Source of the DNA: an uncultured Spirochaetales bacterium
Lineage (GTDB): Bacteria > Spirochaetota > Spirochaetia > Sphaerochaetales > Sphaerochaetaceae
Reading direction: 5' to 3'
Length of the DNA: 64,000 nt
Assembly (NCBI GenBank): GCA_944388965.1
Contig: CALXKL010000002.1
Span: forward strand, 124,001-188,000
Made by a program: the position numbers and the translations under genes
In this document: positions 35,300 through 44,494 of the stretch, piece after piece
How the letters are laid out: each line of letters opens with the position of its first letter
Numbering within the stretch: position 1 is the first letter of the stretch
The notes under the pieces: model-generated
What the model was told of the DNA's origin: nothing
The model's database searches: none
What the model saw: the letters and a program-made list of their open reading frames with translations, nothing else

Positions 35300-37954
35300 C
35301 TACTTCAGCCTGGAAAGAAGCCCGATGTGGTCCTTCGCCTTGGCGATGACCTCCTCGAACTCGGCCTTCTTGCCCTTCTCCTTCTCCACGGCCTCGCTCT
35401 TCGCGTTCTGCAGGAACTGCGGATTGGACAGCTTCCTCATCGTGCCCTCGAGGTTCTTTTCAGCCTTGCGGATCTCACCTTCCAGCTTGAGTATCTCGGC
35501 GTCGATGTCGATGGCCTCCTTGACGAAGCAGAACACCTCATAGCCAAGCGCGCTTGAAGGATAGGCCTGGGACACGTCGACACTGGAGTCCACATCGATC
35601 GTGAGCGTGCTTGCACCCATGAACGACGCCATCAGCTCCTTCTCGCCGATGAACAGCGACGTGCCGGTGAAGTCCTTCGAAGGACGGATGACGACGCCGA
35701 AGCGCTTCTCCGGTGCGATGCCAAGCTGGCTGCGTGCCGCACGCACTATCCTGACCGCCTCCTGGAGCGATCCGACCAGAGCCTCCTCCACAGGGAAGTC
35801 GAAGGCCGGGTCGACCTGGGGATACCTCTGGGATATGAGCATGCCGGTGCTGCCGGGCAGCCTCTGGTAGATCTCCTCTGTGACGAACGACAGGAACGGA
35901 TGCATCAGGCGCATGCTCTTCGAGAGCAGGTCGATCATGATTGAGATGGACAGGTCCTTCTCCTCGTCGCTGCCATGCAGCAGGCGCTGCTTCGTCGCCT
36001 CCACATACCAGTCGCAGAAGTCGTTCCAGAAGAACGAGTATACGGCCTGGGCCGCATCGTTGAAGCGGTAGCCGGCCATGGCCCTGTCTATGGTCTCGAT
36101 CGTTCTCGCCAGCCTTGTGTAAATCCACTTGTCCATCACCGAGAGCATTCCGGCGTCGATGTCGACGAGGGTTCGTCCCTCGGCGTTCATGAGCAGGAAC
36201 CTGGTGGCGTTCCAGATCTTGTTGGCGAAGCGGCTTCCCATCTTGAAGGAGTCCATGTCGATCTGGACGTCCTGTCCCTGGGCGGCCAGATAGCACAGTG
36301 TGAACTTCATGGCATCCGCGCCGTACAGGTCGATGACCTCGATCGGGTCTATTCCGTTTCCAAGGCTCTTGGACATCTTCCTGCCCTGCTTGTCGCGCAC
36401 GAGTCCCGTGATGACTATGTCTCGGAACGGGGCCTTCAGGGTAAACTCCTCGCTTGCCATGATCATCCTGCTGATCCAGAAGAAGATTATGTCGTAGGCC
36501 GACACGAGGGTGCTGGTCGGGAAGAAGGTCTCCAGGTCGGGCGTCCTGTCAGGCCAGCCCAGTGTGCTGAAAGGCCACAGCCAGGAGCTGAACCATGTGT
36601 CCAGGACATCCGGATCCTGCTCCAGGTCATGGCTGTGACAGTCAGGGCATTCCGTGACATCGGTACGGCTGACGATCATCTTGCCGCACTTGCGGCAGTA
36701 CCACACCGGAATCCTGTGGCCCCACCACAGCTGACGCGAGATGCACCAGTCGCGGATGTTCTCCATCCAGTGGACATAGGTGTTCTCCCATCTCTTCGGA
36801 TAGAAGACTATGTCTCCATCGCGCAGGGCCTTGAGGGCCTTGTCGGCCATGCCCTTCATGGAGACGAACCACTGGTCCGACAGATACGGCTCGACGATGG
36901 TATGGCAGCGGTAGCAGTGTCCGACGTCATGGGCATGGTCGGTCTCCTTGACGAGGTAGCCGGCATCCTTCAGGTCCTCGACGACAAGCTTCCTGGCGCT
37001 GACGGGATCCATGCCCTGGTACTTCTGTGGCACATTGCCGTTGAGCGTTCCGTCCGCATTGAGCAGATTGATGGCCTCAAGGCCATGCCGTCTTCCGCAT
37101 TCCCAGTCGTTGGGGTCGTGGGCCGGGGTTATCTTGACCATGCCGGTACCGAACTCCATCGACACGAAGGAGTCGGCGATGATGGGGATCCTCCTGTCCG
37201 TAAGAGGAAGCAGAAGCTCCTTTCCCACGACGTCCCTGTATCTCTCGTCATCGGGGTTCACGGCGACGGCGACATCACCGAACATGGTCTCGGGACGGGT
37301 CGTGGCGACCGTGATGAAGCCGCTTCCGTCCGCATACGGGTAGCGCACGTCGTACAGCTTGCCCGGCATGTTCTCGTACTCGACCTCGTCGTCTGCGAGG
37401 GCCGTGCCGCACTTGGGACAGTAGTTGACCAGGTACTGGCCCTTGTAGATCAGGCCGCGCTCATACAGCGTGACGAAGGCCTCGCGCACCGCACGGGAGA
37501 GCCCCTCGTCCATGGTGAAGCGCTCGTGGTCCCAGTCGCATGAACAGCCCATCTTCTTCAACTGGCTGGTTATGATCTCGTGGTGTCTGTCCTTCACCTG
37601 CCATGTGCGCTCGAGGAACTTCTCGCGCCCGAGGTCCTGCCTCCTGAGACCCTCCTTGGCCAGCTGCCGCTCGACGACGTTCTGCGTCGCGATGCCTGCA
37701 TGGTCGGTTCCCGGGACCCACAGCGTCTTCAGACCCTTCATGCGCTGATAGCGGATGATGATGTCCTGCAACGTGTTGTTCAGGGCGTGCCCCATATGGA
37801 GTATGCCGGTCACGTTGGGTGGCGGCATGACAATGGAGAAGTGGCTGCATCCATCAGGGTCGGGATGGAAGGCTCCGTTCTCGACCCACTGTCTGTATAT
37901 CCTGTCTTCGAATTCCTTGGGATCGTATGATTTGGACAGTTCGACGGCTTTCAT
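35300..37954 (-). CDS. valS: Valyl-tRNA synthetase
   Basis: Class I aminoacyl-tRNA synthetase. The 884-residue product has PPPNVTGILHMGHALNN (HIGH motif as HMGH), the editing domain with threonine-rich TTRPETMFGD, zinc-type Cys pairs (CRKCGK, CPDCH), the KMSKS motif in GRKMSKSLGNGIDP, and a C-terminal coiled coil (IDIDAEILKLEGEIRKAEKN). Length is normal. GGAGG precedes ATG 37954 and an extended -10 promoter lies upstream. The gap of 100 nt to hisS is too short for a T-box. Confidence 0.98.
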   Translation of the reverse strand: MKAVELSKSYDPKEFEDRIYRQWVENGAFHPDPDGCSHFSIVMPPPNVTGILHMGHALNNTLQDIIIRYQRMKGLKTLWVPGTDHAGIATQNVVERQLAKEGLRRQDLGREKFLERTWQVKDRHHEIITSQLKKMGCSCDWDHERFTMDEGLSRAVREAFVTLYERGLIYKGQYLVNYCPKCGTALADDEVEYENMPGKLYDVRYPYADGSGFITVATTRPETMFGDVAVAVNPDDERYRDVVGKELLLPLTDRRIPIIADSFVSMEFGTGMVKITPAHDPNDWECGRRHGLEAINLLNADGTLNGNVPQKYQGMDPVSARKLVVEDLKDAGYLVKETDHAHDVGHCYRCHTIVEPYLSDQWFVSMKGMADKALKALRDGDIVFYPKRWENTYVHWMENIRDWCISRQLWWGHRIPVWYCRKCGKMIVSRTDVTECPDCHSHDLEQDPDVLDTWFSSWLWPFSTLGWPDRTPDLETFFPTSTLVSAYDIIFFWISRMIMASEEFTLKAPFRDIVITGLVRDKQGRKMSKSLGNGIDPIEVIDLYGADAMKFTLCYLAAQGQDVQIDMDSFKMGSRFANKIWNATRFLLMNAEGRTLVDIDAGMLSVMDKWIYTRLARTIETIDRAMAGYRFNDAAQAVYSFFWNDFCDWYVEATKQRLLHGSDEEKDLSISIMIDLLSKSMRLMHPFLSFVTEEIYQRLPGSTGMLISQRYPQVDPAFDFPVEEALVGSLQEAVRIVRAARSQLGIAPEKRFGVVIRPSKDFTGTSLFIGEKELMASFMGASTLTIDVDSSVDVSQAYPSSALGYEVFCFVKEAIDIDAEILKLEGEIRKAEKNLEGTMRKLSNPQFLQNAKSEAVEKEKGKKAEFEEVIAKAKDHIGLLSRLK

Positions 37955-37990
37955 ATATAATAAGCCTCCAGTGTGAAAAGACTGCCTTGA

Positions 37991-38019
37991 ATATTAGCAG
38001 AAGAAAATCAAGAATACAA
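37991..38019 (-). promoter_or_regulatory. valS promoter
   Basis: TTGTAT (38014-38019), a 17-nt spacer and TAATAT (37991-37996) preceded by TGC, an extended -10, about 36 nt before the valS ATG. Confidence 0.65.
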
Positions 38020-38054
38020 CAACGACGAAGTTCGTATCAGGAGAGCATTAGGAC

Positions 38055-39365
38055 ATGATAGATCCAGTCGTACTCAAGGGTTTCAGGGACTCGCTTCCCG
38101 GCCAGGAGATACCGAAGAAGAGACTGATTTCGAAGCTCGAGGAGATCTTCTCCCTCTATGGCTTCTCGCCCATCGACACCCCCGCCCTGGAGTATACCAG
38201 CGTCCTGCTTGGAAAGGGCGGAGGCGAGACCGACAAGCAGATATTCCACTTCCAGGACAACGGGGGGCGCGAGGTGGCGCTCCGCTTCGACCTCACGGTC
38301 CCGTTCGCCCGCTTCGTGGCCAGCCATGCCGGCGAGATATCCCGCCCGTTCAAGCGCTACCACATCAGCAAGGTATGGCGTGGAGAGAACCCGCAGAAGG
38401 GACGCTACCGCGAGTTCTACCAGTGCGACTTCGACATCGTCGGGGTCGACAACGCATATTCGGATGCCGAGATACTCTCCACCATGGCATTCTGCTTCGA
38501 CACCATTTTCCAGGGCGATTCGTCCCGGTACATGTTCCACCTCTCGCACAGGGGGCTGTTCAACGAGTTCCTCGACAGCCTCTGCGTGCGCGACAGGTCG
38601 GTCGAGATCCTGCGTACCGTCGACAAGCTGCGCAAGATCGGACGCGACGAGGTGGCAAGGCTGCTTTCACAGGAGACCGGAAGCGCCGAGAAGGCCGAAG
38701 GCATCCTGTCATTCATCAGCGTTGTCGAGAAAGAGGACTTTCTCGCCACGCTTGCAAGGCTCGAAGGACTGATCGGCCACGAGACCGCCTCGTCCAAAAG
38801 GATGAAGGACATCCACACCCTGCTGGTACAGGAGGGCATAGCCGACCGCTTCATGTTGGATCCGTCCATCACGCGCGGCCTCGACTACTACACGGGCATC
38901 GTGTACGAGACGTTCCTCACCGCCCTGCCCTCCATCGGAAGCGTCTGCTCCGGCGGAAGATACGACAACCTTGCCAGCCTTTACACGAAGGAGGACCTTC
39001 CCGGCGTCGGTTCGTCCATCGGTCTGGACAGGCTGATCGCCGCGCTCGAGGACCTCGGTCTTCCCATACTCGGCTCCAGGGGTTCGGCCGACCTGCTGAT
39101 CGTCAGCGAGGACAAGGCGGGCAGCTACGAGGAGGACGTCAAAGTCGCATCCACACTCAGATCGAGGGGCGTCAGATGCGACATATACCCCTTCGACGTG
39201 AAAAAGATGAAGGCCGTGTACGACTACTGCGACAGGAACGGCATCCCCCTCGTCCTGATCCACAACTGGAAGGGTGAGAGGATACTCAAGGACACCAGGA
39301 GCAAGGAGAGCGTGGTGCTGGAAGCGTCAGAGGTGGCAGGTGCAGTCGAAGATAGACTTTCTTGA
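38055..39365 (+). CDS. hisS: Histidyl-tRNA synthetase
   Basis: Class II synthetase of 436 residues. Motif 1 region GFRDSLPGQE, motif 2 FKRYHISKVWRGENPQKGRYREFYQCDFD, the histidine-specific loop RGLDYYTGIVYE, and motif 3 GVGSSIGLDRLIAAL are all present, followed by the anticodon-binding domain. AGGAGA lies about 14 nt upstream. Its 3' end overlaps the hrpA start by 26 nt, so the two genes are cotranscribed and may be coupled. Confidence 0.97.
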   Translation: MIDPVVLKGFRDSLPGQEIPKKRLISKLEEIFSLYGFSPIDTPALEYTSVLLGKGGGETDKQIFHFQDNGGREVALRFDLTVPFARFVASHAGEISRPFKRYHISKVWRGENPQKGRYREFYQCDFDIVGVDNAYSDAEILSTMAFCFDTIFQGDSSRYMFHLSHRGLFNEFLDSLCVRDRSVEILRTVDKLRKIGRDEVARLLSQETGSAEKAEGILSFISVVEKEDFLATLARLEGLIGHETASSKRMKDIHTLLVQEGIADRFMLDPSITRGLDYYTGIVYETFLTALPSIGSVCSGGRYDNLASLYTKEDLPGVGSSIGLDRLIAALEDLGLPILGSRGSADLLIVSEDKAGSYEEDVKVASTLRSRGVRCDIYPFDVKKMKAVYDYCDRNGIPLVLIHNWKGERILKDTRSKESVVLEASEVAGAVEDRLS

Positions 39366-41961
39366 CCTGCCCGTATACAGGCACAGGGACCTGATCCTCT
39401 CCAGCCTGGAGACGGACCAGGTCATAATAGTCGAGAGCCCGACCGGAAGCGGCAAGACGACCCAGATCCCCCTGATACTGAAGGAGGCCGGATACGACAG
39501 GTCCGGCATCATAGGCGTCACCCAGCCGCGTCGCATCGCCACGCTGTCCATCTGCGATTTCATAAGGCGTCAGCTCGACATCCAGGACAACTACTGCGCA
39601 TACACGATGCGCTTTGCCGACACAAGCGACGAGACCACCAGGATCAAGGTCATGACCGACGGAATCCTGCTGCAGGAGCTCAAGGGCGACCGCTATCTGT
39701 CGCGCTACAGCGTGATGATGGTGGACGAGGCGCACGAGAGGAGTCTGAACATCGACTTCATACTCGGCCTCCTCAAGCAGGTGCTCGAGGTCAGGAAGGA
39801 CCTGAAGGTCATCATAAGCAGCGCGACCATCAACACCAGGAAGTTCAGCGAATTCTTCGGCAAGGCGAGGATCATAAGCATCCCGACCAAGGTCTATCCT
39901 GTCGATGTGCAGTACTGTCCGCTGCAGGAAAGCGACCCGGACGACTGGTACTCCAGACGCGGCATGAACGAAACCGACCTGAGGATGGAGCGCATATACT
40001 CCATCGTCGAGCAGCGCATCAAGGACGGACAGGAGGGAGACATCCTCATATTCCTTCCCGGAGAGTTCGAGATACTCCAGTGCGAAGACATGCTGCGCCA
40101 CTGCCCGTTCCACGACAGGTTGCAGATATACCCGCTGTACGGAAGGCTGAGCAAGGAGGAGCAGGAGCGTGTCTTCACTCCCACCGGCGAGGGTAAGACG
40201 AAGGTCGTCATAGCCACCAACATCGCTGAGACCAGCATAACGATAGACGGCATACGTGCCGTCATCGACAGCGGTGTCGCGAAGGTCAACTACTACGACC
40301 AGCGCACCTTCACCTCCTCTCTCGTACCCCAGCCGATAAGCAAGGCCTCGGCCGAGCAGCGTAGGGGAAGAGCCGGACGGACCCGGCCGGGGACATGCTA
40401 CCGGCTCTACACCGAGGACAGCTACGGCAGGAGGGAGGACTTCAGCCGTGAGGAGATCACGCGCAGCGACCTGGCGGAGGTGGCGCTCAGGATGAGCGAC
40501 CTGGCCATCTACGACTACGACAACTTCCCCTTCATCACCCCTCCAAAGAAGAGCGCCCTGGCATCTGCCAAGTACACTCTATCGCTGATCGGCGCCATAG
40601 ATGATGACAACCATCTGACGTCCACCGGAGAGATGATGGTCCGCTTCCCCCTCATACCCAGGCTGTCCCGGGCGATCGTAGAGGCGGTCATGAGACATCC
40701 GGCTGTCCTTGAGGAGGTCCTCATAGCCGTCTCGTTCCTGTCCACCAAGGGGCCGTTCCTCTTCCCTCAGGACAAGGCGATGCTCGCAAGGACACGACAG
40801 GAACGTTTCCAGGACTCCACATACGGCGACTTCGCGGGCTACCTCAAGCTCTACAGGGAATACACTCGCATCGGGGAGAAGGCCCAGACCCTCAAGGCCG
40901 CCGAGAAGGCCAGGGAGAAGTTCTGCCGCTACTACTTCCTCGACATCCAGACCATGGACGAGATAGTGCACATCAAGGGCCAGCTCGAACTGATCGTGTC
41001 CTCTCTCGGAGTGCCAATCACCAGCGGTGGTGACATGTCGGAGTACCTGATCTGCCTTGGATGCGGACTGCTGCAGTTCGTATGCATCCTCGACGACTCA
41101 TCGTCCTACAGGTCACTTACAACCGACGCGATATACATCCACCCGTCCTGCAGCTGGTTCCGCAACAAGCCCGGCTACATCCTCGCCGGGGAAGTCGTCC
41201 AGACGTCACGCATGTTTGCACGCTCCGTCTCGCCGCTCAAGGCCGAATGGCTCGACGAGATATACCCGGACCTGAAGAATCTTCTCAGGTACACGAGGGC
41301 CTCCGGCTACGAGAACATAAGGAAGAGCTATGACAGCGCGATCGAAGCCGACGCCAGACGCAAGTTGAAGAAGAGCGAAAAGGACGGGGTGAAGGACGGA
41401 GGATCCAGAGTCGTGTTCGGCTACACCCTCCGCCAGGATGTCAGGAAGAGGAAAGGCGGAAAGGGGGATGTGGTCTACCTGGTCAAGCTGAAGGACCTCA
41501 AGGACATGGCCGCAATGGCCTTCCAGGCCGGAAGCGTGCCGAAGATCAAGGTGCGCCTCTCCTCCTGTGCCGGAGTGACAACACAGGCGCTTCCGCTCAA
41601 GACATACATCCAGGAGGCCGACCTCATTGCGGACAGAAGAGCGCTCGACGGGTTCAAGGACGAGTACTTCACGCTCGACGACGATCATGCTGCGCTTTCC
41701 GACAGGCTGGACATGCTGTTCACCCCGTGTGGAATCGGAGGGGGAAAGCTCGGCTTCCTCACGATCGTGAGGACAAAGGACAGGAAGAAGACATACAAGA
41801 TACACGCATCAGGCTCCCTGCCCTCTGCCGTCGACACGGCGTTCTCGGCCCTGAACGACATTCTCGACGAGACGCATTCCAACAGGAAACGCTACTCGAA
41901 GCTCCAGAAGGCCTGTCAGAAGATACTGGACCAGCTCTCGAAGCTGGAAGGTCTGGAATGA
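39340..41961 (+). CDS. hrpA: HrpA-like DEAH-box RNA helicase
   Basis: ATP-dependent RNA helicase; HrpA matters in ribosome rescue in E. coli and in mRNA processing and infection in Borrelia. I chose GTG 39340 because GAGG lies 6 nt upstream and homology (VYRHRDLILSSL) begins at once; it overlaps hisS. The 873-residue product has motif I SPTGSGKTTQIP, motif II DEAH, motif III SAT, motif V/VI AETSITIDG and QRRGRAGRTRPG, then winged-helix and OB-fold regions. The C-terminal 200 residues are Lys-rich and divergent. It is shorter than the roughly 1300 of E. coli HrpA but fits spirochaetal HrpA. Confidence 0.92.
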   Translation: MQSKIDFLDLPVYRHRDLILSSLETDQVIIVESPTGSGKTTQIPLILKEAGYDRSGIIGVTQPRRIATLSICDFIRRQLDIQDNYCAYTMRFADTSDETTRIKVMTDGILLQELKGDRYLSRYSVMMVDEAHERSLNIDFILGLLKQVLEVRKDLKVIISSATINTRKFSEFFGKARIISIPTKVYPVDVQYCPLQESDPDDWYSRRGMNETDLRMERIYSIVEQRIKDGQEGDILIFLPGEFEILQCEDMLRHCPFHDRLQIYPLYGRLSKEEQERVFTPTGEGKTKVVIATNIAETSITIDGIRAVIDSGVAKVNYYDQRTFTSSLVPQPISKASAEQRRGRAGRTRPGTCYRLYTEDSYGRREDFSREEITRSDLAEVALRMSDLAIYDYDNFPFITPPKKSALASAKYTLSLIGAIDDDNHLTSTGEMMVRFPLIPRLSRAIVEAVMRHPAVLEEVLIAVSFLSTKGPFLFPQDKAMLARTRQERFQDSTYGDFAGYLKLYREYTRIGEKAQTLKAAEKAREKFCRYYFLDIQTMDEIVHIKGQLELIVSSLGVPITSGGDMSEYLICLGCGLLQFVCILDDSSSYRSLTTDAIYIHPSCSWFRNKPGYILAGEVVQTSRMFARSVSPLKAEWLDEIYPDLKNLLRYTRASGYENIRKSYDSAIEADARRKLKKSEKDGVKDGGSRVVFGYTLRQDVRKRKGGKGDVVYLVKLKDLKDMAAMAFQAGSVPKIKVRLSSCAGVTTQALPLKTYIQEADLIADRRALDGFKDEYFTLDDDHAALSDRLDMLFTPCGIGGGKLGFLTIVRTKDRKKTYKIHASGSLPSAVDTAFSALNDILDETHSNRKRYSKLQKACQKILDQLSKLEGLE

Positions 41962-41963
41962 CC

Positions 41964-41995
41964 AGAGGGGACGCCGACACGGCGTCCTCTTCTTA
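41964..41995 (+). terminator. Rho-independent terminator after hrpA
   Basis: GGACGCCG-ACA-CGGCGTCC forms an 8-bp stem, extendable to about 11 with AGAGG/TCTT pairing, then TTCTTAT. Confidence 0.75.
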
Positions 41996-41996
41996 T

Positions 41997-42246
41997 ATCC
42001 GGATCAGCTCTGAGTAATTCAAATCGTATGTTTCGGAAATATGCTATGCTTTTTAATAAAATCAAATAGATATATATACCGATATAGGTATTATTTTATA
42101 AATATATTTTCTGACATCACTTCTATTCATATCCAAAGCCTGTTTGGGCGAATGCATTCGCCTCGCTCAGTCATGAAGTCATGTAGAACAGATGGGATGC
42201 AATCGTCATGGTCCTTGGACCGCTTTCGAAAATCCGTCTGCCGATT
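41997..42246. other. AT-rich intergenic island with a 16-bp palindrome
   Basis: No gene is supported here. Roughly 42006-42130 is extremely AT-rich (runs such as AGATATATATACC and TTTATAAATATATTTT) in an otherwise GC-rich chromosome. It is followed by the perfect palindrome GGCGAATGCATTCGCC at 42147-42162. The island lies 3' to both flanking genes (hrpA on plus, aroB on minus), so it need not be a promoter for either. Confidence 0.6.
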
Positions 42247-43311
42247 CTACCTGACGGTTGCGGGAGCAATGACATTCCTTTGTACGAGCTGTGCAGGCAG
42301 ATCCTTGAGGACAGGACGGCCCCAGTCCTCGAGCAGTACGAAGCGGACACGGCCTGAGATGTTCTTCTTGTCCTTGGCCACCGCGCTCTGGAAATCCAGC
42401 CAGCGGCCTCTTTCGATGCGTCTTGCGATATCGTAGCCGTACATGGTGAGCAGAGAATCCGCGGCCTCTACGAGAGCGCTGTCCGTGACACCGGCATCCT
42501 GACCGCAGTGCATGGCCCTCGAAAGCCCCCATGCCACAGCCGTGCCATGCTTCACGCGGAAGTCCTCGATACTCTCGAGCGCATGGGCGAAAGTATGGCC
42601 GAGGTTGAGGGCCTGTCTTATGCCCTTCCTCTCCTCCGGATCGCGCTCTATGTACGACGCCTTCACCTGCAGAGAAAGAGACAGCATCGTGGAAAGGGCC
42701 TGCCTGTCGCGCGAGAGCACATCCTTCCTGTTGTCCACCAGGAAGTCGTACAGATCATGGGCTGAAGAGAGGAACGCATGCTTGATCACCTCTCCAAGAC
42801 CGCTCATGTACTCGCTCTCCGGCAACGTCCTCAGGCAGGATGGGGAGATCAGTACATCACGTGCGGGATAGAACGTCCCAACGAGGTTCTTGCCACCGTG
42901 GAAGTCGATGGCGCTCTTGCCTCCTATGGATGCGTCGACCATGCACAGCAGAGTCGTCGGCACGAGCACGAGCCCACAGCCCCTCATGAAGACGCTTGCG
43001 GCGAACGCGGTCATGTCGCACACAACACCTCCGCCGAAGCCGATGAAGAGGCTGTCGCGCCCCAGATGTGCGTCGAGGGCCGCCGAGAGGATCTTCTCGA
43101 TGGACGACCACGACTTGAACTTCTCGCCGCTTGGCAGGATGACGTTGTTCTCCGGAAGGGACGTGAACAGCCTTGCGCTGTTGACGTCGAAGACCCACAG
43201 CACCCGCTGTCCATAGTCGGAGAGTCTGGATGAAAGCTCTCTTATCGTGTCGACGAAGAGGACGTGCGTCGTCCTTCCTCCCTGGAGTGTCACATCGATA
43301 TCCGCTGCCAT
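42247..43311 (-). CDS. aroB: 3-dehydroquinate synthase
   Basis: NAD- and metal-dependent second step of the shikimate pathway. The 354-residue product has LFIGFGGGVVCDMTAFAAS, VPTTLLCMVDASIGGKSAID, and the metal-site segments GLGEVIKHA, NLGHTFAHALE and HGTAVAWG. ATG 43311 is chosen because family homology begins there; only 7 nt separate it from a TATCAT extended -10, and there is no ribosome-binding site, so a leaderless mRNA is likely. Its partner shikimate genes are not in the window. Confidence 0.94.
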   Translation of the reverse strand: MAADIDVTLQGGRTTHVLFVDTIRELSSRLSDYGQRVLWVFDVNSARLFTSLPENNVILPSGEKFKSWSSIEKILSAALDAHLGRDSLFIGFGGGVVCDMTAFAASVFMRGCGLVLVPTTLLCMVDASIGGKSAIDFHGGKNLVGTFYPARDVLISPSCLRTLPESEYMSGLGEVIKHAFLSSAHDLYDFLVDNRKDVLSRDRQALSTMLSLSLQVKASYIERDPEERKGIRQALNLGHTFAHALESIEDFRVKHGTAVAWGLSRAMHCGQDAGVTDSALVEAADSLLTMYGYDIARRIERGRWLDFQSAVAKDKKNISGRVRFVLLEDWGRPVLKDLPAQLVQRNVIAPATVR

Positions 43312-43318
43312 GTATGAG

Positions 43319-43327
43319 ATGATAGCA
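43319..43327 (-). promoter_or_regulatory. aroB extended -10, probably leaderless
   Basis: TGC then TATCAT on minus, with 7 nt (43312-43318) to the ATG. AAGACA about 18 nt further upstream could serve as a weak -35. Confidence 0.5.
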
Positions 43328-43375
43328 CACAAGACGCTCTTGTGTCTTTGTCCGCTATTGGACAGAATAGGTTCC

Positions 43376-44491
43376 ATGCAGAGAAAGACATGCTATTTCG
43401 ACAATGCGGCGACGACGCTTATCAGTCCGCAGGCCCTCAGGACATACGAGGAGACAGCACTGATGCATATGGCGAATCCTTCCGCCTCGTATGCGGCCGG
43501 GCGTGAGAGCCACAGGCTGCTCGAGTCCGCCCGAGCGAGCGTTGCGGAGGTCCTCGGGGTGAAGAGCTCGAACATATTCTTCACAAGCGGAGCCACCGAA
43601 TCGATCGGCATCGTCATGTCCTCTCTGCTGTGGGCCAAGACCCCCGGAGAAGTCCTGATATCCGCAATCGAGCATGAGGCGGTAGGCGCCTGGGCCGCGA
43701 TACTCAAGGAGAAGGGATGGACGGTCAGGACCATACCTGCAAGGGGCGGATTCATACGGCCTGAGACATTGGAAGGCATGCTTACGAAATCGACGAGACT
43801 CGTCGCGGTGATGGCCGTGAACAACGTTCTCGGCACGATTCAGGACATGAAAGGCCTCAGCGAGGTCATCAGAAGGAAGGAATCGGAGTTCGGACGCCGC
43901 ATCTTCCTCTTCAGCGACAGCGTCCAGGCTCTGGGCAAGACCGACTTCACTCCCGGCAGACTCGACATCGACGGTGCATCCTTCTCCGGGCACAAGATCC
44001 ATGGTCCTAGAGGCGTCGGCATCCTTTACCTCTCAACCCCGAGGATCCAGGTCCTCTCCCATGGCGGCGGCCAAGAGGGCGGAGTGAGGGGAGGAACCGA
44101 GAACCTGCCGGCGATCGCGGCGCTTGCCGTCGCCTGCCGGCAGCTTGCAGACAGGAACACATCGCACATAGTGCAGATGAACCGTCTGATCAGGGACGGC
44201 CTTTCGGGTACCGACAAGACCGTCCTGTCTCCGGAACACGACACGACCCCCTACATCCTGTCGATCGCCACGCATCTTCCGTCCGAGGTGGCACTGAGGA
44301 TGCTGCAGGACAAGGGCTACCTGGTCTCTTCCGGATCCGCCTGCTCCAACAATGCACGAGGCAAGGCGGAGTCGGTCTATCGTGCATGCGGTTTCGACAG
44401 GTATGCATCGGGTGCGCTCAGGATATCCTTTTCACACGACAACACCCTTGAGGAGGCGCAGGGCCTTCTCGAGGCGCTCAGGGAGCTCTAG
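43376..44491 (+). CDS. Cysteine desulfurase (IscS/NifZ-type)
   Basis: PLP enzyme that releases sulfur from cysteine as a persulfide. The 371-residue product has the N-terminal YFDNAATT, SGATES for cofactor binding, the PLP lysine in FSGHKIHGPRG, and the catalytic Cys in SSGSACSNN. Just 3 nt separate it from thiI, the same arrangement as the dedicated NifZ-ThiI sulfur relay of Bacillus, so it probably supplies ThiI rather than general Fe-S assembly (inference). No iscU or suf genes are nearby. Confidence 0.92.
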   Translation: MQRKTCYFDNAATTLISPQALRTYEETALMHMANPSASYAAGRESHRLLESARASVAEVLGVKSSNIFFTSGATESIGIVMSSLLWAKTPGEVLISAIEHEAVGAWAAILKEKGWTVRTIPARGGFIRPETLEGMLTKSTRLVAVMAVNNVLGTIQDMKGLSEVIRRKESEFGRRIFLFSDSVQALGKTDFTPGRLDIDGASFSGHKIHGPRGVGILYLSTPRIQVLSHGGGQEGGVRGGTENLPAIAALAVACRQLADRNTSHIVQMNRLIRDGLSGTDKTVLSPEHDTTPYILSIATHLPSEVALRMLQDKGYLVSSGSACSNNARGKAESVYRACGFDRYASGALRISFSHDNTLEEAQGLLEALREL

Positions 44492-44494
44492 AAC

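Noticed and set aside
37955-38054. T-box leaders for valS or hisS
   Set aside because: Only 100 nt separate the two divergent genes, far too short for T-boxes.
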